Counted from the first letter of the stretch, positions 27,436 through 36,736 are shown. The stretch: DNA of 64,000 nt from Oribacterium sp. KHPX15 (GCF_900107835.1 NZ_FNRG01000001.1:280865-344864), one strand, 5' to 3'. Notes: generated by a model from the letters alone, not told the origin. Translations and numbers: made by a program.

Positions 27436-27509
27436 GGCGAGATAGCTCAGTTGGCTAGAGCACACGGTTCATACCCGTGGTGTCGAGGGTTCAAATCCCC
27501 CTCTCGCTA
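27436..27509 (+). tRNA. tRNA with CAT anticodon (Met; Ile2 possible)
   Basis: Cloverleaf with acceptor GGCGAGA / TCTCGCT, anticodon stem CACGG / CCGTG and loop TTCATAC giving CAT, and T-loop TTCAAAT. It lacks initiator features such as three G-C pairs in the anticodon stem. Elongator Met is most likely, but a lysidine-modified tRNA-Ile cannot be excluded by reading. Confidence 0.88.
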
Positions 27510-27521
27510 TTAAGGGCTCAG

Positions 27522-27552
27522 AGCGTTGGATCAGATCCAACGCTTTTTTTTT
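27522..27552 (+). terminator. Terminator after tRNA-Met
   Basis: AGCGTTGGATC / GATCCAACGCT stem (27522-27532 with 27534-27544; the top pairs open as the loop) followed by a long T-run. Confidence 0.9.
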
Positions 27553-27604
27553 GCAAATCCAATACCGGTAGGGATCGAACTGTTAAGGTATTGTGATTTT
27601 TCTC

Positions 27605-27633
27605 TTGACTCGTGTATCAAAATATTATATTAT
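27605..27633 (+). promoter_or_regulatory. tRNA-Ser promoter
   Basis: TTGACT (27605-27610), 17-base spacer, TATTAT (27628-27633), followed by GCGAGTCG, which resembles the start region of the other tRNA unit. Confidence 0.75.
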
Positions 27634-27667
27634 ATGCGAGTCGTAAGAAAGCGACACAATTAAATAT

Positions 27668-27753
27668 GCAGAGGTATCGAAGTGGTCATAACGAGGCGGT
27701 CTTGAAAACCGTTTGTCCGCAAGGGCACGTGGGTTCGAACCCCACCCTCTGCG
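27668..27753 (+). tRNA. tRNA-Ser (TGA)
   Basis: Class II tRNA of 86 bases: acceptor GCAGAGG / CCTCTGC, anticodon loop CTTGAAA giving TGA, a long variable arm (TTTGTCCGCAAGGGCACG) and T-loop TTCGAAC. The discriminator is G; CCA is not encoded. Confidence 0.95.
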
Positions 27754-27758
27754 CTTTA

Positions 27759-27799
27759 GAACAGGCAGGAAAGCTTTTATGCTTTCCTGTTCTTTTTTT
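27759..27799 (+). terminator. Terminator after tRNA-Ser
   Basis: GAACAG-(gca)-GGAAAGC / GCTTTCC-TGTTC stem with loop TTTTAT followed by a seven-T run. Confidence 0.88.
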
Positions 27800-27906
27800 C
27801 TCCAATAATCTTTCTTAAATTCACCTCTTTTATCAAATAATATTATCTTTAGCTCAAAGTATGTCGATAACTGCCTTGGAAGTATATTTAATGAGGTATC
27901 ATTAGT

Positions 27907-30900
27907 ATGAAATCAATCCATAAGATAACAAATATATCTAACGTAGGAAAGTTTATCCTTAACATATTTAAAAAGCAGTCAGGCTGCGTCCTGATGTTCA
28001 CGGCTGACTGGGACAGTGAAGAACTGCTTTATGCAAATGAATCCTTAATTAAATTTTTAGGCTATGAGGACGAAAATGATTTTCTGACATTGACAGGAAA
28101 CTCTTTCAAGGGAATCGCTTATCCGGATGATTATGAAGCGGTAAAAAACAATCTTCGTTTGCGTTTATCTTCCCCAAACGAACTCATCGTACAGAAGAAT
28201 TTCAGAATGAACACAAAAAGCGGCAAGCCGGTTTATGTAGTTTGTCACTGTGCTTATCTGAAAATGTCACGTGAAGATGAAACTCCTGCCATAATTATGT
28301 TCGTTACTCAATATCAGTATTCAACCGAGTCTCTTACAGGTCTTCCAAGGAGACGAAGCTTTTTCAAGCTTGCCAATGATTACGCCGCAGAGCGCCTGCA
28401 GAAGAACATGACGCCTGTGATCATAGCTTTTAACCTGATCGCCATGAAACGTTTCAACAAGCATTATGGGATGGAGGAAGGTGACAAGCTGCTGATTATG
28501 TTCAGCCAGCTTCTGACAAATTGTTTTGGTCTGAGGCATTGCTCCCGTTTTGGCGAAGACCGTTTTTATGTATACACCGATAAAGAGGATCTTCAGGAGA
28601 AGCTCAATCTCGTCATAAACGAATTAAAGAAGCTTAACGACGGAAAAACTCTGGAAGCAAGGATAGGCATTTCTCTTTACGGAAACGAGATAAGCGCGGA
28701 AGCCGCCTGCGATAATGCAAAAGTCGCTGCCGATACATTATCCTCGACAGTAACCTCCACCTATGTCTGGTATGATAATAATATTGAACATGCGATTTCC
28801 AAAAAGAACTATATTTTGACAAATATTGACAAGGCAATATCAGAAGGATGGATCGAACCCTTTTATCAGCCAGTAATAAGAACCTATACAGAGAACATCT
28901 GCGGATTTGAAGCATTGGCAAGATGGACAGACCCTGTACGAGGGTTCCTGTCTCCGGGAGATTTTATCCCCATTCTTGAGGATAATGGTTTTTCCTATAA
29001 GCTGGATATGTATATTGCCAGAAGAGTTATTTCCATGTTTCAGCAGAGATTGAAGGCGGGTCTTTCTACTGTACCCGTTTCTGTTAATATCTCAAGATCT
29101 GATTTTGATTACTGTGACCCTGTAGAGATCATTTCCTCTGAATGTGATAAGCGCGGAGTTGGAAGAAATCTTATCTGCATAGAAATAACAGAAACCGCAA
29201 TTATGACAAACCGTGAGCAGATACGTGAAGCCATAAATAAATTCCATTCCGCCGGTTTTGAAGTTTATATGGATGATTTCGGAAGCGGTTATTCTTCATT
29301 GAACATTTTGAAGGACTTTGATTTTGACGAGATCAAGATCGATATGGGTTTCCTCAGAAATTTTAATGAAAAATCCAAAAACATAGTTGCCATGGCAGTT
29401 AAAATGGCAAAAAAACTGGGTATGCATACACTTGCAGAAGGTGTGGAGACAAAAGAACATGCCGATTTCCTGAGAGATATCGGCTGCGAACGCATACAGG
29501 GTTACTTTTACGGTAAGCCTCTGCCTTATTCCGAAACTGTAAAGTATCTTGAAGATAATGATTTACACACGGAAACCAGAGAGCTTTATTCACTATACCA
29601 AAAAGCAGGTCTGATCGATGTTGTTTCGTCCCATCCTTTAGCCTTATACTTTTATGACGGACAGGATTTTTCCGTTGTATATAAGAACACAGCATATATT
29701 GAACATGTATCCGATATTTCTTTCACCTCTTCGGGAAGCATTGACAAAGGCTCCGGCACTGTGAAGGATACAGTATATCACATATTTCAGAATCTGGCTG
29801 ACAAAGTAATCAGGCTCGGAAAAAAAGATACGGCAACTTTTGTTTCCAACGGCCGGTATTTCTTATTAACCTTGGAGGCTGTGGCCGCATCCCGTGAAGG
29901 ACATATTTTGTCCGCCGCCATCAGCAGCGAAATATACGAAAAGCTCGAAGAGGCCAGCCGGTCTGACAAATATCTCAGAAATCTGGCTGCCTTATATGAT
30001 AATATCTATCTGCTGGATATGACAAACAACAGTATCAATGTACTAGTCTCCTGCATACCCGGAGAGTCAACAGGTGACCGTTACAGCTCTTTAGATGCAC
30101 TCAAAACGCTTTTCGATAAGCTTAATGTCTACACTGATGATCACGAAAAATGGAATCAATTTTCCGATAAGGATTATCTGTTAAGCAGAATCAATAATTC
30201 AGGCAGAGGTTTCTTCTCTGAAACCTTTTTAATAAAAGATGCTGACGGTAACTATTCCTGGATAGAGGCACTTGTGGAAAAAATCAGCGATTCCCAGTGC
30301 GAAAAGCTCCTTCTCTGCATTAAACCAGCTTATATAAATCAGCTGGATCCCCCGGAGAAAAAGGATTATATCCGACGTATTCTTGATTACGGATATCTGA
30401 AGCTTGATGACAAGGATAATTTCAACTCGGACATCTGGTCTTCTCTTATAGACGAGGGAAATCTCAAGCTGTTCTGGAAGGATACGGAAAGAAGATTTAT
30501 GGGTGCAAGCAAAGCCTTTTATAATTACTACGGATTCCGCTCAAAGGACGATATTTTAGGAAAAACCGACGAAGAAATCGGTTGGCATCTTGACGATACC
30601 CCCTTTGAGTCCGACGAACGTGAAATCCTTTTAAAGGGTAATGCTGTATATAACAAATCAACCATTACCATCATCAACGGCAGAGCCCACAACATAGTCG
30701 CAACCAAGATACCTATATATCATGACAACAGGATCACAGGTCTGGTGGGATATTTTGTTGATGCAGACGAAGATATCATCGCCAATGGAGCAGCCAGAGA
30801 TGACAGATACCTGGATCCCATAACCGGTGTAATGAATGCCCAGGGTATGCAGGCTACCATAAATGAGTTTGAAAATAATTATAAGACAAACGAAGAAGAA

Positions 30901-31635
30901 TACTGTTATTCATCATTATATGTGGAGGGCTACAATACAGTATTACATGATTACGGAGAAGCAGTAGCACATAAATTACTCCGAATAATCGCAGACACCA
31001 TCAAATCCACCTTCGGAAAAGCCACAGTTATTTCAAGGAATGAAGGCTCTACCTTCGGAATTTGTGAGAAAAATCTGTCTATCAACGAGGTTTTGGATTA
31101 TGTTTCCGATTGTGTGACCGAGATCAATGCAATCAAGGAAATAGAAGGCCGCAGCTGTCGGCTTGTTGCTCATTACGGAACTACTTCATCCTCTGAAAAA
31201 GCTGATTTCGAAAATATAATCGAACTGACTAACCAAAAATTACATACGGGACAGAAGGGAAGAGACTCCAACGCTAAAATAAAGACGGAAATAGTTCCTG
31301 ATCCCTACAGTGATATACCACTCCCGGTATTCCTGACGACTCCCAAATACGTCAAAGGAAGTACCGAACCAACCGATATCATCTACCTGTTTGTTAACAA
31401 AGCCTATTGCGAACTGACAGGAAAAACGAAGGAACAGTTATTGGGAAAAGGCTATAATGAGCTGTTTCCCAATACGGACAGAAAATGCATAAACATTATT
31501 TCCAGAGCCGCAAAAGGTGAACACATCAAGACCAAGCTTTTTGACGGAGCCTCCTACCAGTGGATAAACTTTACAGCTTCACCCACAGATATACCCAATA
31601 CCTGTTTTGTACATTGCGAGGTTGTAAATAAGTAA
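27907..31635 (+). CDS. Multidomain PAS/GGDEF/EAL cyclic-di-GMP protein (1242 aa)
   Basis: Domain order by eye: PAS (about 30-140), degenerate GGDEF (about 145-295, GEDRF at the signature), EAL (about 310-555), PAS-like regions (about 600-700, 690-820 and 850-960), a second degenerate GGDEF (about 975-1110, NEGSTF at the signature) and a C-terminal PAS (about 1130-1240). In the EAL domain FEALARW, EITETA, MDDFGSGYSS, DEIKIDMGF and AEGVET keep the residues needed for metal binding and catalysis, so it is probably an active phosphodiesterase. The GGDEF domains are probably regulatory. No membrane helix is seen. The gene stands alone after the tRNAs and ends at a terminator. Confidence 0.87.
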   Translation: MKSIHKITNISNVGKFILNIFKKQSGCVLMFTADWDSEELLYANESLIKFLGYEDENDFLTLTGNSFKGIAYPDDYEAVKNNLRLRLSSPNELIVQKNFRMNTKSGKPVYVVCHCAYLKMSREDETPAIIMFVTQYQYSTESLTGLPRRRSFFKLANDYAAERLQKNMTPVIIAFNLIAMKRFNKHYGMEEGDKLLIMFSQLLTNCFGLRHCSRFGEDRFYVYTDKEDLQEKLNLVINELKKLNDGKTLEARIGISLYGNEISAEAACDNAKVAADTLSSTVTSTYVWYDNNIEHAISKKNYILTNIDKAISEGWIEPFYQPVIRTYTENICGFEALARWTDPVRGFLSPGDFIPILEDNGFSYKLDMYIARRVISMFQQRLKAGLSTVPVSVNISRSDFDYCDPVEIISSECDKRGVGRNLICIEITETAIMTNREQIREAINKFHSAGFEVYMDDFGSGYSSLNILKDFDFDEIKIDMGFLRNFNEKSKNIVAMAVKMAKKLGMHTLAEGVETKEHADFLRDIGCERIQGYFYGKPLPYSETVKYLEDNDLHTETRELYSLYQKAGLIDVVSSHPLALYFYDGQDFSVVYKNTAYIEHVSDISFTSSGSIDKGSGTVKDTVYHIFQNLADKVIRLGKKDTATFVSNGRYFLLTLEAVAASREGHILSAAISSEIYEKLEEASRSDKYLRNLAALYDNIYLLDMTNNSINVLVSCIPGESTGDRYSSLDALKTLFDKLNVYTDDHEKWNQFSDKDYLLSRINNSGRGFFSETFLIKDADGNYSWIEALVEKISDSQCEKLLLCIKPAYINQLDPPEKKDYIRRILDYGYLKLDDKDNFNSDIWSSLIDEGNLKLFWKDTERRFMGASKAFYNYYGFRSKDDILGKTDEEIGWHLDDTPFESDEREILLKGNAVYNKSTITIINGRAHNIVATKIPIYHDNRITGLVGYFVDADEDIIANGAARDDRYLDPITGVMNAQGMQATINEFENNYKTNEEEYCYSSLYVEGYNTVLHDYGEAVAHKLLRIIADTIKSTFGKATVISRNEGSTFGICEKNLSINEVLDYVSDCVTEINAIKEIEGRSCRLVAHYGTTSSSEKADFENIIELTNQKLHTGQKGRDSNAKIKTEIVPDPYSDIPLPVFLTTPKYVKGSTEPTDIIYLFVNKAYCELTGKTKEQLLGKGYNELFPNTDRKCINIISRAAKGEHIKTKLFDGASYQWINFTASPTDIPNTCFVHCEVVNK

Positions 31636-31639
31636 AACT

Positions 31640-31674
31640 ATTAAGGGCAGGGATTTTCCCCGCCCTTAATTCTA
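31640..31674 (+). terminator. Terminator after the PAS/GGDEF/EAL gene
   Basis: ATTAAGGGCAGGG pairs with CCCCGCCCTTAAT around a short TTTT-containing loop, followed by a short T-rich tail. Confidence 0.75.
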
Positions 31675-31776
31675 TGCTTGAAATTCTTCTCCGGTTTTTT
31701 ATTTCAACTAATTGAATTAATAATTTTTATAGGAATATGGGATTTTATCTAGAATTTTTATATATTTGATTTTTAG

Positions 31777-31804
31777 TTGATTAATAAAATTTTAATGTTA
31801 TAAT
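31777..31804 (+). promoter_or_regulatory. Promoter of the 65-aa gene
   Basis: TTGATT (31777-31782), 16-base spacer, TATAAT (31799-31804), in a very AT-rich stretch, about 60 bases before the ATG at 31865. Confidence 0.65.
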
Positions 31805-31864
31805 CGTGAATGTTTTTTGGGGAAAAACAGAGATAACGTGTGTGTATAAGGAGAGAATAGCGTA

Positions 31865-32062
31865 ATGACAAGATTATTGTATAGAGGCGCAAGCTTTGCT
31901 AACGGACTTACTAACGGAAAGACATATGAAGTTGAGGACATGAATCAGTTCTGTGTATCAGTTATTGATGACAGCGGAAAGCAGCATTTTTATTCAAAGG
32001 TTAATCCTTGTAAATTTGGTGCCATCGGCATGAAGGGCTCATGGTCAGAGGTTACCAAGTAA
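31865..32062 (+). CDS. Unknown small protein (65 aa)
   Basis: Not recognised. AAGGAGAGAATAGCGTA precedes the ATG, a promoter lies upstream and a strong terminator downstream, so this is a complete single-gene unit. The sequence is compact and hydrophilic (GKTYEVEDMNQFCVSVIDDSGKQ) with alternating beta-like segments and no signal or membrane helix. The pattern of a GxTYxV strand followed by a V-DDSG turn suggests a small SH3-like or beta-barrel domain; this is a guess from pattern only. Confidence 0.7.
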   Translation: MTRLLYRGASFANGLTNGKTYEVEDMNQFCVSVIDDSGKQHFYSKVNPCKFGAIGMKGSWSEVTK

Positions 32063-32081
32063 TACTTATATTATAGTATGT

Positions 32082-32141
32082 AAAGAGGTTTATGTTTATC
32101 TTAGTAAAATCAGGAAGATAAACATAAGCTTCTTTTTTTAC
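32082..32141 (+). terminator. Terminator of the 65-aa gene
   Basis: A 20-bp arm pair around TTTATGTTTATCTT / AAGATAAACATAA with a few wobble pairs and a 12-base loop, then a run of T. Confidence 0.88.
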
Positions 32142-32293
32142 ATGTGTGATATACGTCTAAATCGAAATCACACCCCATCAAAAAACGTGTCATCTTAATA
32201 TTTTTCACAAATTTTCCAATATATCTGATATGATGGAAATATCTAAAAACTCTTCTCAAACATATCTTATATCTGACCAAAGGAGGTCAAGTT

Positions 32294-32617
32294 ATGTATG
32301 ATTCCAAAGCTGTTCTCGGATGGGTTTCACCTGATGGCACCTTTACCCAATACGATTGGGGCGAGCACACTACCGGTGCCGAAGAAATAATCCGGTCAAA
32401 GGGCTGGTATCATGAATTCTGCGAAAGATACTGCGCAAATGAGCGTGACTTTCTTTGTGATAAAGGGTATTGCCTCATACATGACCCCGGAAAGCAGGAA
32501 ATCTCTGCAACCCATATCAGACCGTTAACGAATCGTCAAAGAGACTTCCTATATGATTATTTCATACAACTTGGAGATCATAAAAAAGCCAATCGTATGC
32601 TTACCGAAGAGTTTTAA
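32294..32617 (+). CDS. Unknown protein (107 aa)
   Basis: Not recognised. The strong ribosome binding site AAAGGAGGTCAAGTT precedes the ATG. The protein is soluble, rich in aromatic and charged residues, with several Cys (FCERYCANERDFLCDKGYCLIHD) that could bind a metal but are not spaced as a known zinc finger. It begins YDSKAVLGWVSPDGTFTQYDWGEHTTGAEEII. No neighbour points to a function. Confidence 0.6.
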   Translation: MYDSKAVLGWVSPDGTFTQYDWGEHTTGAEEIIRSKGWYHEFCERYCANERDFLCDKGYCLIHDPGKQEISATHIRPLTNRQRDFLYDYFIQLGDHKKANRMLTEEF

Positions 32618-32701
32618 CTTATGAATTCGCAATAGGCGCCTGCAGAAATACTGTTAATTACTATCTGTGCGCCGAATTAAAAAGCGGAATGGGGCGTTTA
32701 T

Positions 32702-33265
32702 ATGAATTATTTCAGAAATGCGTTAAAACACTTCAAAACCATAAACAAACATAAACTGGAAGTAATGAAAAACTGTTTCAGAGTTGGGCTTTATAAACAG
32801 GGACTGCTTCATGACCTTTCCAAATATACCTGGACAGAATTTAAAACGGGCATCTTTTATTATCAGGGTAACAGAAGTCCGAATACTGCAGAAAGACTTG
32901 CAACCGGAGTTTGTGAAGCCTGGCTTCATCATAAGGGCCGTAACAAACACCATTTTGAATACTGGTGCGATTATGACATAGAAAAAAAGGGGTTCATGGT
33001 AGGCTGCCGCATGCCCTACAGATACGTGGCGGAAATGTTCTGTGACCGTGTGGCGGCTGCAAAGGTCTACAAAGGAAAAGACTATAACGACGGTTACCCA
33101 TGGGAATACTTCCTTCCTACAAAGGACTCCCTCCTTTTAGAAAACGAAACCAGAAAAGAGATCAGTGAGCTTCTGTGGATGCTCAAAACAGAAGGAGAAG
33201 AGAAGACCTTTTCCTATCTAAAAAAAGAAATACAACGTAGAAAAAAGGCACATGATCACTTTTGA
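32702..33265 (+). CDS. DUF5662-like protein (187 aa)
   Basis: A 187-residue soluble protein that resembles a family of uncharacterised proteins in Firmicutes and phages (I recall DUF5662; not verified). Key features are the N-terminal helix FRNALKHFKTINKHKLEVMKNC, then GLYKQGLLHDLSKYTWTEF, an HD-type motif, and AWLHHKGRNKHHFEYWCDYD, rich in His. The His/Asp pattern suggests a metal-dependent fold, but no activity is established. The last codons form part of a hairpin whose stem continues past the stop. Confidence 0.65.
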   Translation: MNYFRNALKHFKTINKHKLEVMKNCFRVGLYKQGLLHDLSKYTWTEFKTGIFYYQGNRSPNTAERLATGVCEAWLHHKGRNKHHFEYWCDYDIEKKGFMVGCRMPYRYVAEMFCDRVAAAKVYKGKDYNDGYPWEYFLPTKDSLLLENETRKEISELLWMLKTEGEEKTFSYLKKEIQRRKKAHDHF

Positions 33266-33321
33266 TCAGGTGCCTTTATCCAATGGGTAAGGTTGTCGCC
33301 GGCGAAAACCTTACCCGTTGG
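33244..33321 (+). other. Two strong hairpins at the 3' end of the DUF5662-like gene
   Basis: First hairpin: AAAGGCAC-A-TGATCA / TGATCA-G-GTGCCTTT (33244-33258 with 33263-33277), which includes the end of the coding sequence and acts as a probable terminator. Second: CCAATGGGTAAGGTT / AACCTTACCCGTTGG (33280-33294 with 33307-33321), 15 bp. Neither has a good T-run on the plus strand. Confidence 0.65.
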
Positions 33322-33356
33322 AATAAATGTAGATATCCGCATAACGACTTACAAAA

Positions 33357-33384
33357 AACCCGAACCGCAAAAGCGATTCGGGTT
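33357..33384 (-). terminator. Terminator of tRNA-Arg
   Basis: Read on the minus strand: AACCCGAATCGC / GCGGTTCGGGTT stem with a TTTT loop, followed by TTTT. It lies immediately after the 3' end of the tRNA. Confidence 0.85.
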
Positions 33385-33387
33385 TTA

Positions 33388-33461
33388 TGCGTGCGACAGG
33401 ATTCGAACCCACGACCTTCTGGTCCGTAGCCAGACGCTCTATCCAGCTGAGCTACGCACGC
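33388..33461 (-). tRNA. tRNA-Arg (ACG)
   Basis: Minus-strand cloverleaf of 74 bases: acceptor GCGTGCG / CGCACGC, anticodon stem TCTGG / CCAGA with loop CTACGGA giving ACG (A34 expected to be deaminated to inosine), T-loop TTCGAAT, discriminator A. Confidence 0.95.
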
Positions 33462-33621
33462 ATCTCATTGTCTCTCAGAAGTCTTTCCTAGAGACGTGTG
33501 TAATAATACTCAATTAAAAGATGAAAGTCAAGGATAAAATGAATTTTGTTTCGATAAACGTGAAAAATTTTTTAATCTATAGGATTAATCAATCTAAAAA
33601 CAGCAATAATGAAAGACCATG

Positions 33622-33671
33622 GGACGGTGTTAGTGGTCATGCTGCAAAAAAATGAACCACTAACACCGTCC
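33622..33671. repeat. Perfect 16-bp inverted repeat between tRNA-Arg and the rrf2 gene
   Basis: GGACGGTGTTAGTGGT (33622-33637) and ACCACTAACACCGTCC (33656-33671) enclose an 18-base A-rich loop. It lies just downstream of the minus-strand rrf2 gene and could terminate it, though the T-run (minus strand) is in the loop rather than after the stem. Confidence 0.75.
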
Positions 33672-33688
33672 ATATGGTAATTCAGGTA

Positions 33689-34099
33689 TCAAATCCTGTC
33701 ATTAACCAGATCATACAGGGTATATTTGTTCACAACCTCATAAATCGCCTCGTCTATCTTCTTATATAAAGGGAATTTAAGACAATTTGCAGACTTGGAA
33801 CAGGAGGAGGTACCGCTGACACACTCCACCGGGGCGAGACTTCCCTCGGCTGCATCAAGGATCTCACCAATCTTTATCTCATCTGTCGGACGTGTAAAAA
33901 GATATCCGCCTTTAGCCCCACGGATTGATTTCAAAAAGCCTCCCTTTACCATAAGAGAAATGATCTGCTCCAGATATTTTATGGAAATCCCCTGACGTTC
34001 TGAAATCTCCTTGATGCTGACCGGAGTTACTCCGTCGTAGTTCTGGGCAATGTCTATCAGAGTCGAAAGAGCATAACGACCCTTTGTGGAAATCATCAT
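33689..34099 (-). CDS. Rrf2-family (IscR-like) transcriptional regulator with three Cys
   Basis: A 136-residue DNA-binding regulator. The winged helix occupies residues 1-80 (STKGRYALSTLIDIAQN, SIKEISERQGISIKYLEQII, GAKGGYLFTRP). Cys93, Cys100 and Cys106 follow in CVSGTSSCSKSANC, which corresponds to the Fe-S ligand cluster of IscR-type proteins (one residue wider in the first gap than in IscR). The protein probably senses Fe-S status, oxygen or oxidants. It is divergent from pflB, with its promoter inside an inverted repeat at 34136-34187, which suggests autoregulation. GGAGG precedes the start; the second ATG codon could also be used. Confidence 0.9.
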   Translation of the reverse strand: MMISTKGRYALSTLIDIAQNYDGVTPVSIKEISERQGISIKYLEQIISLMVKGGFLKSIRGAKGGYLFTRPTDEIKIGEILDAAEGSLAPVECVSGTSSCSKSANCLKFPLYKKIDEAIYEVVNKYTLYDLVNDRI

Positions 34100-34135
34100 A
34101 TAAAAAATCCTCCATAGTTACTAAAAGCATAGCTG

Positions 34136-34187
34136 ATGCCTATACTCTGAATAATCCTAGCATATCACTAGGCATTATTCAAGGCAT
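34136..34187 (-). promoter_or_regulatory. rrf2 promoter within a two-part inverted repeat
   Basis: Read on the minus strand, TTGAAT, 17 bases, TAGGAT (positions 34182 to 34154) forms a promoter. It is covered by the inverted repeat AATAATCCTAG (34150-34160) / CTAGGCATTATT (34168-34179), flanked by outer ATGCC / GGCAT half-sites. This is a likely operator for the Rrf2 protein itself; assignment is inference. Confidence 0.55.
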
Positions 34188-34274
34188 GGGAAATGTACGT
34201 TTTTAAGTAAATACAATAACAGTAATTCCTATTGTTTTTATAGGAAAACATCTGCGATATGAACTTTTACTATA

Positions 34275-34303
34275 TTGACTAAACATTATCAAGATAATAT
34301 ACT
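34275..34303 (+). promoter_or_regulatory. pflB promoter
   Basis: TTGACT (34275-34280), 17-base spacer, TATACT (34298-34303). It leaves a leader of about 180 bases before the pflB start, in which I see no known riboswitch and no convincing gene. Confidence 0.65.
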
Positions 34304-34489
34304 TTCGATGCTTGAAGCAGTAATTCCCTTGTATACAAAATTCAGTATTTGTTGCTTGGACAACATTATTGTTTCAGGTAAGGGGTTAATATTGATGTGT
34401 CAGATAGAGGAGGAGTCCGGAGGCAGAACACAGCCAACGGAAAAAGGGTCTGATGATCAAAAAACAATTATTATATTGGAGGAAAAGAC

Positions 34490-36736
34490 ATGAGAGAGGA
34501 ATGGAGAGGTTTTAACGCCGGACACTGGACAAGCGATGTTAACGTTCGTTCTTTTATCCAGAACAACTATACACCATATGATGGTGATGCAAGCTTCCTG
34601 CAGGGACCAACAGAGGCAACAAAGGATCTCTGGAATGAGGTTCAGGGATTACAGAAGGAAGAAAGAGTAAAGGGCGGTGTTCTCGATATGGAAACAAAGG
34701 TGGTTTCCGGTATCACAGCTTATGACGCTGCTTATATTACCGCTGATTCAAAAGACAAAGAGAAGGTAGTAGGTCTCCAGACAGACAAACCTCTTAAGAG
34801 AGCATTTATGCCATACGGCGGTATCAAGATGGCAGAGCAGGCTTGTACAACTTATGGTTACACTCCCGATCCTCTTCTTCATAAAATATTTACAGAGTAC
34901 CATAAGACACACAATCAGGGCGTATTTGATGCCTATACACCTGAGATGAAAAAGGTTCGTCATGCCCATATCCTCACCGGTCTTCCCGATACATACGGCC
35001 GTGGACGTATCGTCGGCGACTACAGAAGAATCGCTCTTTACGGTATAGACTTCCTTATCGAAGAGAAAAAGAAGGACTTTGATAACTGCGGTGACGGAAC
35101 CATGACAGACAATGTTGTCCGCCAGAGAGAAGAGATCGCAGATCAGATGAGAGCTCTCCGTCAGATGAAGGAGATGGCTGCATCCTATGGTTATGACATT
35201 TCCCTTCCCGCAAAGAATGCAAAGGAAGCTGTACAGTGGCTTTACTTCGGTTACCTTGCTGCCATCAAGACACAGAACGGTGCCGCAATGTCAGTAGGAC
35301 GTGTGTCAACCTTCCTTGATATATACATTAACAGAGATCTTACAGAAGGAACTCTCACAGAGCAGGAAGCTCAGGAGCTCATCGATCACTTCGTAATGAA
35401 GCTTCGTATGGTTAAATTCGCCAGAATTCCTTCATACAATCAGCTTTTCTCAGGTGACCCTGTCTGGGCTACACTTGAGGTTGCAGGTATGGGACAGGAC
35501 GGCCGTTCAATGGTTACAAAGAATGATTTCCGTTTCCTTCACACTCTTGAGAACATGGGACCTGCACCGGAGCCGAACCTTACAGTACTTTACACAAAGA
35601 GACTTCCTGAGACCTTCAAGAAGTATGCCGCAAAGATCTCTGTAACAACATCTTCCATCCAGTACGAGAACGATGATGTTATGAGACCTGTATGGGGCGA
35701 TGATTACTCAATCTGCTGCTGTGTATCAGCTACACAGACCGGTAAGGAAATGCAGTTCTTCGGAGCCCGTGCAAACCTTGCAAAGTGTCTTCTTTACGCT
35801 ATCAACGGCGGTGTTGATGAGAAGTTAAAGGAGCAGGTAGGACCTGAGTACAAGCCTATCACTTCAGAGTATCTTGACTATGATGAGGTTTGCCGTAAGT
35901 ATGATCAGATGATGGACTGGCTTGCAGGCGTTTACGTTAACGTTCTCAACCTTATCCAGTACATGCACGACAAGTACTTCTATGAGGCTGCGGAGATGGC
36001 TCTCATTGATACAGATGTACGCCGTACCTTTGCAACAGGCATCGCCGGTTTCTCACATGTAGTTGATTCACTTTCAGCTATCAAGTACGCACGTGTTAAG
36101 ACAGTACGTGACGAGGATGGTATCGTAATTGATTACGAAGTAGAAGGTGACTTCCCTAAGTATGGTAATGATGACGACCGTGCAGATGATATCGCAGTTA
36201 ACCTTTTGAAGACCTTCCTTACAAAGATAAAGAAGCACCACACCTACAGGGATTCAGAGCCTACAACCTCTATCCTTACCATCACTTCAAACGTAGTTTA
36301 TGGAAAGGCCACAGGTGCTATGCCTGACGGACGTCCTGCCGGCGCTCCGCTTTCACCGGGAGCAAACCCAAGCTACGGTGCAGAGAACTCAGGTCTTCTT
36401 GCATCCCTTAATTCTGTAGCAAAGCTGCCATACGAGTACGCACTTGATGGTATTTCCAATACCCAGACCATCAACCCTTCAGCACTTGGACACAGCGAGG
36501 ATGAGCAGGCTACGACACTTGTAAGAGTTATGGATGGCTACTTCGCAAAGGGCGCTCACCATGTTAATGTCAATGTCTTCGGCGTTGAGAAGCTCAAGGA
36601 TGCCATGGAGCATCCGGAGAAGCCTGAATATGCTAACTTCACTATCCGCGTATCAGGTTATGCCGTTAAGTTCATTGACCTTACAAGAGAGCAGCAACTT
36701 GACGTAATTTCAAGAACAGAGCACAAGGCACTTTAA
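34490..36736 (+). CDS. pflB: Formate C-acetyltransferase (pyruvate formate-lyase)
   Basis: A glycyl-radical enzyme that converts pyruvate and CoA to acetyl-CoA and formate under anaerobic conditions. The 748 residues match the full family length. The catalytic cysteines lie in [12 protein letters not shown] (Cys409-411, three in a row where two are catalytic), and the radical glycine is Gly723 in RVSGYAVKF near the C-terminus. The substrate pocket region [14 protein letters not shown] is also typical. GGAGGAAAAGAC precedes the ATG. The activating enzyme gene follows after a terminator, and an Fe-S-type Rrf2 regulator is divergent upstream. Confidence 0.97.
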   Translation: MREEWRGFNAGHWTSDVNVRSFIQNNYTPYDGDASFLQGPTEATKDLWNEVQGLQKEERVKGGVLDMETKVVSGITAYDAAYITADSKDKEKVVGLQTDKPLKRAFMPYGGIKMAEQACTTYGYTPDPLLHKIFTEYHKTHNQGVFDAYTPEMKKVRHAHILTGLPDTYGRGRIVGDYRRIALYGIDFLIEEKKKDFDNCGDGTMTDNVVRQREEIADQMRALRQMKEMAASYGYDISLPAKNAKEAVQWLYFGYLAAIKTQNGAAMSVGRVSTFLDIYINRDLTEGTLTEQEAQELIDHFVMKLRMVKFARIPSYNQLFSGDPVWATLEVAGMGQDGRSMVTKNDFRFLHTLENMGPAPEPNLTVLYTKRLPETFKKYAAKISVTTSSIQYENDDVMRPVWGDDYSICCCVSATQTGKEMQFFGARANLAKCLLYAINGGVDEKLKEQVGPEYKPITSEYLDYDEVCRKYDQMMDWLAGVYVNVLNLIQYMHDKYFYEAAEMALIDTDVRRTFATGIAGFSHVVDSLSAIKYARVKTVRDEDGIVIDYEVEGDFPKYGNDDDRADDIAVNLLKTFLTKIKKHHTYRDSEPTTSILTITSNVVYGKATGAMPDGRPAGAPLSPGANPSYGAENSGLLASLNSVAKLPYEYALDGISNTQTINPSALGHSEDEQATTLVRVMDGYFAKGAHHVNVNVFGVEKLKDAMEHPEKPEYANFTIRVSGYAVKFIDLTREQQLDVISRTEHKAL

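Noticed and set aside
27612..27818. 68-codon open frame
   Set aside because: It covers tRNA-Ser and its terminator; no ribosome binding site.
34275..34493. 72-codon open frame before pflB
   Set aside because: It begins inside the pflB promoter, lacks a ribosome binding site and overlaps the pflB start.
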